Below, in pieces: positions 59,330-64,000 of a DNA stretch of 64,000 nt. The DNA is from Echinometra lucunter (Eukaryota; Echinodermata; Echinoidea; Camarodonta; Echinometridae), in contig CM057171.1 in the NCBI GenBank assembly GCA_029962745.1, positions 2,391,799 to 2,455,798 of the forward strand, in the 5' to 3' direction. The notes below the pieces were generated by a model. It ran no database searches. It was not told the origin of the DNA and saw only the letters and a list, made by a program, of their open reading frames with translations. A program made the position numbers and the translations under genes. Within the stretch, counting starts at the first letter, position 1. Each line of letters starts with the position of its first letter.

Positions 59330-61165
59330 CTGACAATAAACGATAATTTTTACATGCTTTGATGACGGTTTGTCAGAGGAGTGAGAAATTTCAGTATTAA
59401 GGCAAAGGTAGTTTGCATGATTTATTCAAACAAATGAAGAGTGCAAGTATGCCGTAACGAAAAACACTGCCCAAATGCTGTAAATGCTTGTCTATTCGTG
59501 AAATTGACTTTCTTAACGTTTATCAGGGCGGAGCTCGTGGGAATTTGAATGCAAAATACGCGCATTTTTAATCTGAACGCGCTTTTTACACGTTTATGTA
59601 AGAAAATCATGAAATCGCATGCTAAGAAAATTAAATTGAATGAATTACTAGCTATCTTTTTTATCGTTGATCCTAGTGATCATTCAAATTCGTTTGAAAT
59701 TGAATGATCGCATCATTAAATCGGATGCCTTTATGACAAAATTGGGCGGGAAAACCTATTATATAATTTCATTTTCATTTTAAAAGTTTATTTTAATTCC
59801 TACTTTATATATTTATTTTCTTTTCTTTATTCCTTAACAGTATGGATATAGACCTAACAATTACAAGGTAAATTAATATAAGTGTGTAAAAGCGGGGTTT
59901 TATAGACGAACTGTTGCTTTGATGCCAGTTCGTCAGAGGAATGACAAATTTCAATATAAGACAGAGGTCCCATTTCAAGTCACATAAAGGTTGCATAATT
60001 TATTCAAACAGATGAAGAGTACGAAGAACATAGCTGGAAAGCTCTGCCAAAATGCTGTAAATGCTTGCCTCTTCGTGATATTGAATTTAATGCTCATCAG
60101 GGCGGTGCTGGTGCGAATAGGAATGCATTTTACATGCATTTTTAATTTAAACGTGCTTTTTACACGTTTAAGGGCGTTCAGATATGATGTGACTTTGCGC
60201 CGCCGCATTGTGCCGCCACAATTTCTTGTGTACATGTCTATGAGGCATGGGGCGACAAAAAAAAAAGAAAGAACAAATATGTCGCCGACATGGCCGAGGC
60301 AGGACACATTTTTGTTTGCTGCCTGGCTAAGAAGAAGAAAAAAAAATGGGCAGCAGTCAAATTCATAAAAAGTTAGCGCAAAAATTGTTGTCGTGGAGTT
60401 GTTTACACAACTTTTGACAAAATTCTCTCTTTAATATTCAGAGTTGACGCGTTAATTAAAGTGATTACACAATGGTAATTTTTTTTTTTTGATATATGAT
60501 CGAGAATAGAATTATAAGAGGAATAACATTAAAAATATGATGTTTTTCAATCGAAATCAATGCATTTTGGCTAATTTTCTCATAAAAAGTCAAGAGCTGA
60601 CCAAAAAATTTGAGTATGAGATATGACGTCAAAGTGGGTACCCAGCTTCGCACATTGCAGTTGTGCTGCGCGCTAGACTGTACAATATGTATTATACCTT
60701 GCGCGCATTTTGCTAGAAGTGCGCGACCAGGTACCCACTTTGACGTCATTTTGACGTCAAAGTGTGTAGCCAGTTGAAACTGGGTCACAACTGAGGGGTC
60801 AAAAATATCCTGAAATCTTACCACATTTGGGGGTTTCCTTGGCAACACGACTTTTTAAAAAACTTTAGGCAGATGATTTTCTGCTAATAAAATCATGCTC
60901 TTTTAAATGAACTAACATTGTTTCAGCATTGGGTACCCCCTTTAAGGCGCGTTCATCAGCATTAGTGACGGCACAAATTGGCATCATAACTGAACGTACC
61001 TTTAGAAGAGAAAATCACGAAATCGCATGCTAATAAAATCAAATTGAATGAACTAGTTAGCTTTTTGAATGTTGATCTCGATGGTCTTCAAATTCGCTCG
61101 AAATTGAATGATCCCAGCGTTAAATCGGATGAAATCTTGACGAAGATGGGCGGGAAAACCTATAG
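59330..61165. repeat. Direct repeat pair, second copy interrupted
   Basis: 59330-59760 (TTTATTCAAACAAATGAAGAG through AAATCGCATGCTAA to GGGCGGGAAAACCTAT) recurs as 59935-60175 plus 61010-61165. The interval between holds sequence shared with the left long repeat plus a TTAA insertion. Part of the same repeat family as 52.2-52.4 kb. Confidence 0.75.
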
Positions 61166-63060
61166 TGACACATCTTTTATATCAGAATGAAATATACTGA
61201 AGTAAGTGAACTATATATTTAAAGAAAAATCTATGAAGAGTTTGAATGCAAAAACCGATATATCCATTTTTTCAAATTGAAATATTTGCAATTAAAGATC
61301 AAGGAGAATAGAGAAAATAAGAAAATCTATTCTATTCCTGACCATAACTTCAACAACAGGTAATGAGTAATGATATTCTTGCAGGGGCCTCTGGGAGAAT
61401 AGTACATAGATGTAGTATTGAAGAGGCTACCCTAGGTAAAGAAGACATATTATTATTATCGTTATCATTATTCCCAGGTTGATTATTATTATCATTATCA
61501 TTATTATTATCACAATCATTCGAAAAGTATTATTTTGTACTACATGATGGTGACCTTACTTAAAACTTTCAAAAAAAAAGCGTTTATCAGTTTTTGCATA
61601 TAAACTCTTCATATATATCAACATATTTCTCATAAAATCATTAAACCCATTTCATTCAGTATGTTGTTCTAATATTTGCGATTTTAATATGGTTTTGACC
61701 TATAACGTTATAATATTTTGTTTGAAGGAGTATTTACAAGCAGAAACATCTACTTGCTTCCCCCCCCTCCTTTTCAATCTGTCTCTCGTTCTTGTAAAAG
61801 ATTATCTTTATTAAAGAATTAGATCCCATACAACATTCTGCAACACGCCTTTGCTGGATTACCTGGTAACCTGGTAACCATGAAAGAATAAAACGAAGTA
61901 GTGATTAATAACTTATTTTCTAACTTCTAAACTATGAATATTAGATCAGAAAGAAAGTGAGAGAAGAAAGATGGGTGAGTGAAACACTAAAAAATTAGTA
62001 AATGATGTACATAACTCAATAGTGAGATTTAAGAAGTACTAGACTTTATTCAAAGGGAGAGAGAATGCAGTTATTCTTCTTCTTTTACTATTGCTTCGCA
62101 TGTTATTCTGTTTACTTTATGTTGTCTTGAACGAGAGCTTTGTATCGAGAAGGTAAAGTGATTACAAACAAGGAAGTGAAAAATGTCCAATTTTACAGCC
62201 CACATTGAAAGATATAAAGAAACCACTCCTTTTCAAGGACTATCCGGGGAAAGAAATCGACCTACATGTATCTACATGTATCTTATAAACATCTGAGACA
62301 CAGTGGAAAATCGAGATAGAATGACTGGAGAGCTTTGATGGGAAAATGTACAGTAGTTACTGAAGAGAGAGTGGTGAAATTTCATGATGTGAAATTTGAC
62401 AAAACGTGAAATGTTAGGCTGTTTTAAATTCTTGAAGCAGTGTTACGTAAGGATTGCACTTTGTTACTTAATGTCCCCTAATAATGTAAGAGCACTGATG
62501 AATGGAATCGTCGAGAAGTGTTCCATTTGGCGTTTGAGATAGACAAAATCTTTTGTATAAGCAATGAAATTCAAAATGATATGTTGTCACTGCCAAAAGG
62601 ATACACTTAAAAATACATGGTACACAGTGTAGATGATGCCTCATAGATGCTGTCTATCACAAAGTAGTATACAGGCAAATTATTACAATGCACTTATTTG
62701 AAACTGAATTGTGCCACAATGTGATATTTCTGAAGGGGAAACTGGAAATTTAACACTGAATTTAGCTGAATGATAATGGATTGCTGATTACAGGGTACTA
62801 AAGTTGAGGATTGTGAAACTGAAAATTCATGTTTTTTTTCCTTTTATATCTCTTACATCGGCTGTCTCATTTGAAAAGCAATGCATTCGGCCCCCGCATC
62901 TCAAAAATAACTTTTTCAGACAGCCAATGAAAGAGTTTTTTTTTTTTTAAAGGATCGAATTAGTTTCGGACTCTTTAACTCTAGTACTCTGCAATATTGC
63001 CTACTTATATTCAATATCAATTTTCAGTTTCCCCTCAAAAAATTATCATGGCATAAAGTA
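60241..63060. mobile_element. Long repeat, right copy (inverse of 49681-52500)
   Basis: Inverse match to the left copy from ATGGGGCGAC (60248) to TTTCAGTTTCCCCTC (63024). Its end is a hairpin centred near 62870, and a piece at 63180-63255 returns in the opposite sense. It holds a 482-base insertion absent from the left copy. Confidence 0.8.
60460..60941. mobile_element. 482-base TTAA-flanked insertion
   Basis: TTAA at 60456-60459 and 60942-60945. Ends AGTGATTACACAATG and AAGGGGGTACCCAATG are roughly inverse. An inner palindrome (TGACGTCAAAGTGGGTACC and inverse, 60626-60746) is present. The matching site in the left copy (GCGCATTAATTAACGCG near 52323) is empty. The 127-residue frame inside it is not a gene. 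Confidence 0.8.
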
Positions 63061-63603
63061 CTCCATTTCACTTTTAGTGCACTGTAATAATTTGTCTGTA
63101 GAGTATTTTATGATAGATAGCATCTATGAAGCATCGTCCACATTGTATACCATGTGTATCCCTTCTTGCAGCCAAATTTCATGGCTCATACAAAAGCACT
63201 GTCGATCTCAAACGCTAGATGAACACTCCTAGACGTTTCAGTCATCAGAGCTCTACCTGTGAGTTTAGTGTTAAATGTTTTAGATGTTTGTAAATGTATA
63301 TTTCTCTTATTTTTTAAAAGTTTATTTTATATCTAATGTATACTTTTGTATGAACTGAGTCCTCCGTTTATCAAGCCTTGGCTTTTAGGGGCTTCCAAAC
63401 CATTTAGAGTATATTCATATCTTACACCTTGTCTTACATGATTTGCATTTTGATTTCCAGTGGTTGAATAAAATCGAATTGAACTGAATTCTCTCTTCAT
63501 TCTCCTTTTATTCATCCGCTTTCTTACTGTAACATTTTTTTTCACTATGTACTAAATATGGCCAACGCGACGCCAAGAACGACTACTTCTACCACACTAC
63601 TAC

Positions 63604-63630
63604 TACTGCTATTAATAAAATGATGATGAC

Positions 63631-63664
<34 letters not shown>

Positions 63665-63765
63665 TAATAATAATAATAATTATTATTATTATTATTATCA
63701 CTATTATTATTATAACAATAATGATAATAATAATAATAATGGTAGTAATAATATATGTATGTATG

Positions 63766-63809
<44 letters not shown>

Positions 63810-63815
63810 TGTCAT
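63604..63815. repeat. (ATA)n, (TA)n and (CA)n microsatellites
   Basis: A long imperfect AAT/ATT tract (63630-63745), then GTATGTA, TA and CA runs (63750-63810). Hydrophobic frames across it are artefacts. 63816-64000 shows nothing further. Confidence 0.95.
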
Positions 63816-64000
63816 TTGTCAGGAAATGATACAAAAAGAAAGATTCAGATATAATCTCCAAATTGATATGAAATAATGCGTGCATAATTTTTCGGACATA
63901 ACTTGGTGTAATTTCAAATTTATTCTCTCGTCCCCTCCACCCTAAATTGTCAGACTGTAAGCTTCGATCATGAATCGTGCTCTCTTTTCCAAACCAGCAA

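Noticed and set aside
60465..60848. 127-residue minus-strand frame
   Set aside because: Lies wholly inside the TTAA-flanked insertion and covers its inner palindrome.

Overview
This is nuclear DNA of an animal, most likely a sea urchin. The evidence is GT-AG split genes, a 99-base ankyrin-repeat array with units of the type YLISQGAEVNK, ZU5/UPA/Death-domain exons, a LINE with a YADD reverse transcriptase, and very many foldback elements and MITEs. Ankyrin and ZU5-Death proteins are strongly expanded in sea urchins; the species cannot be fixed from the sequence. Two runs of exactly 500 N (3001-3500, 52501-53000) are scaffold gaps, and their true size is unknown.

Layout. (1) 1-3000, minus strand: one uninterrupted coding block of 30 ankyrin units in perfect 99-base register, open at both ends. 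(2) 3501-35965, plus strand: the 3' part of a large gene. I joined 18 exons by splice sites and phase. They give one continuous frame of 1096 residues ending at TAA 35963-35965. The predicted order is three death-fold segments, ZU5-UPA-Death, a short basic linker, then a second ZU5-UPA-Death. The two ZU5-UPA-Death cassettes have the same intron positions and phases, including an identical 34-base exon, so the gene carries an internal tandem duplication. Introns of the second cassette, and those leading to it, are swollen by transposons: a TA-flanked element at 9.0-10.1 kb, nested TIR elements at 11.4-13.4 kb, a 1.8-kb foldback at 13.6-15.4 kb, a dead LINE at 16.1-18.7 kb, a foldback of CGAGT decamers at 22.2-25.1 kb, and a degenerate ~165-base tandem repeat at 28-32 kb. 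(3) 36-64 kb: no gene could be supported. This part is mainly transposon remnants, several in paralogous pairs. Some pairs show one copy with an insertion and the other without it, which fixes element ends and target-site duplications.

Function. Death, ZU5 and UPA domains occur together in UNC5, PIDD and ankyrins, where they act in death-domain signalling and autoinhibition. The plus-strand gene is therefore best read as a multi-module death-fold scaffold or adaptor. The ankyrin block faces the opposite way across the first gap. It may be a separate divergent gene, or the inverted N-terminal part of the same ankyrin-ZU5-Death gene. This assembly cannot decide between them.
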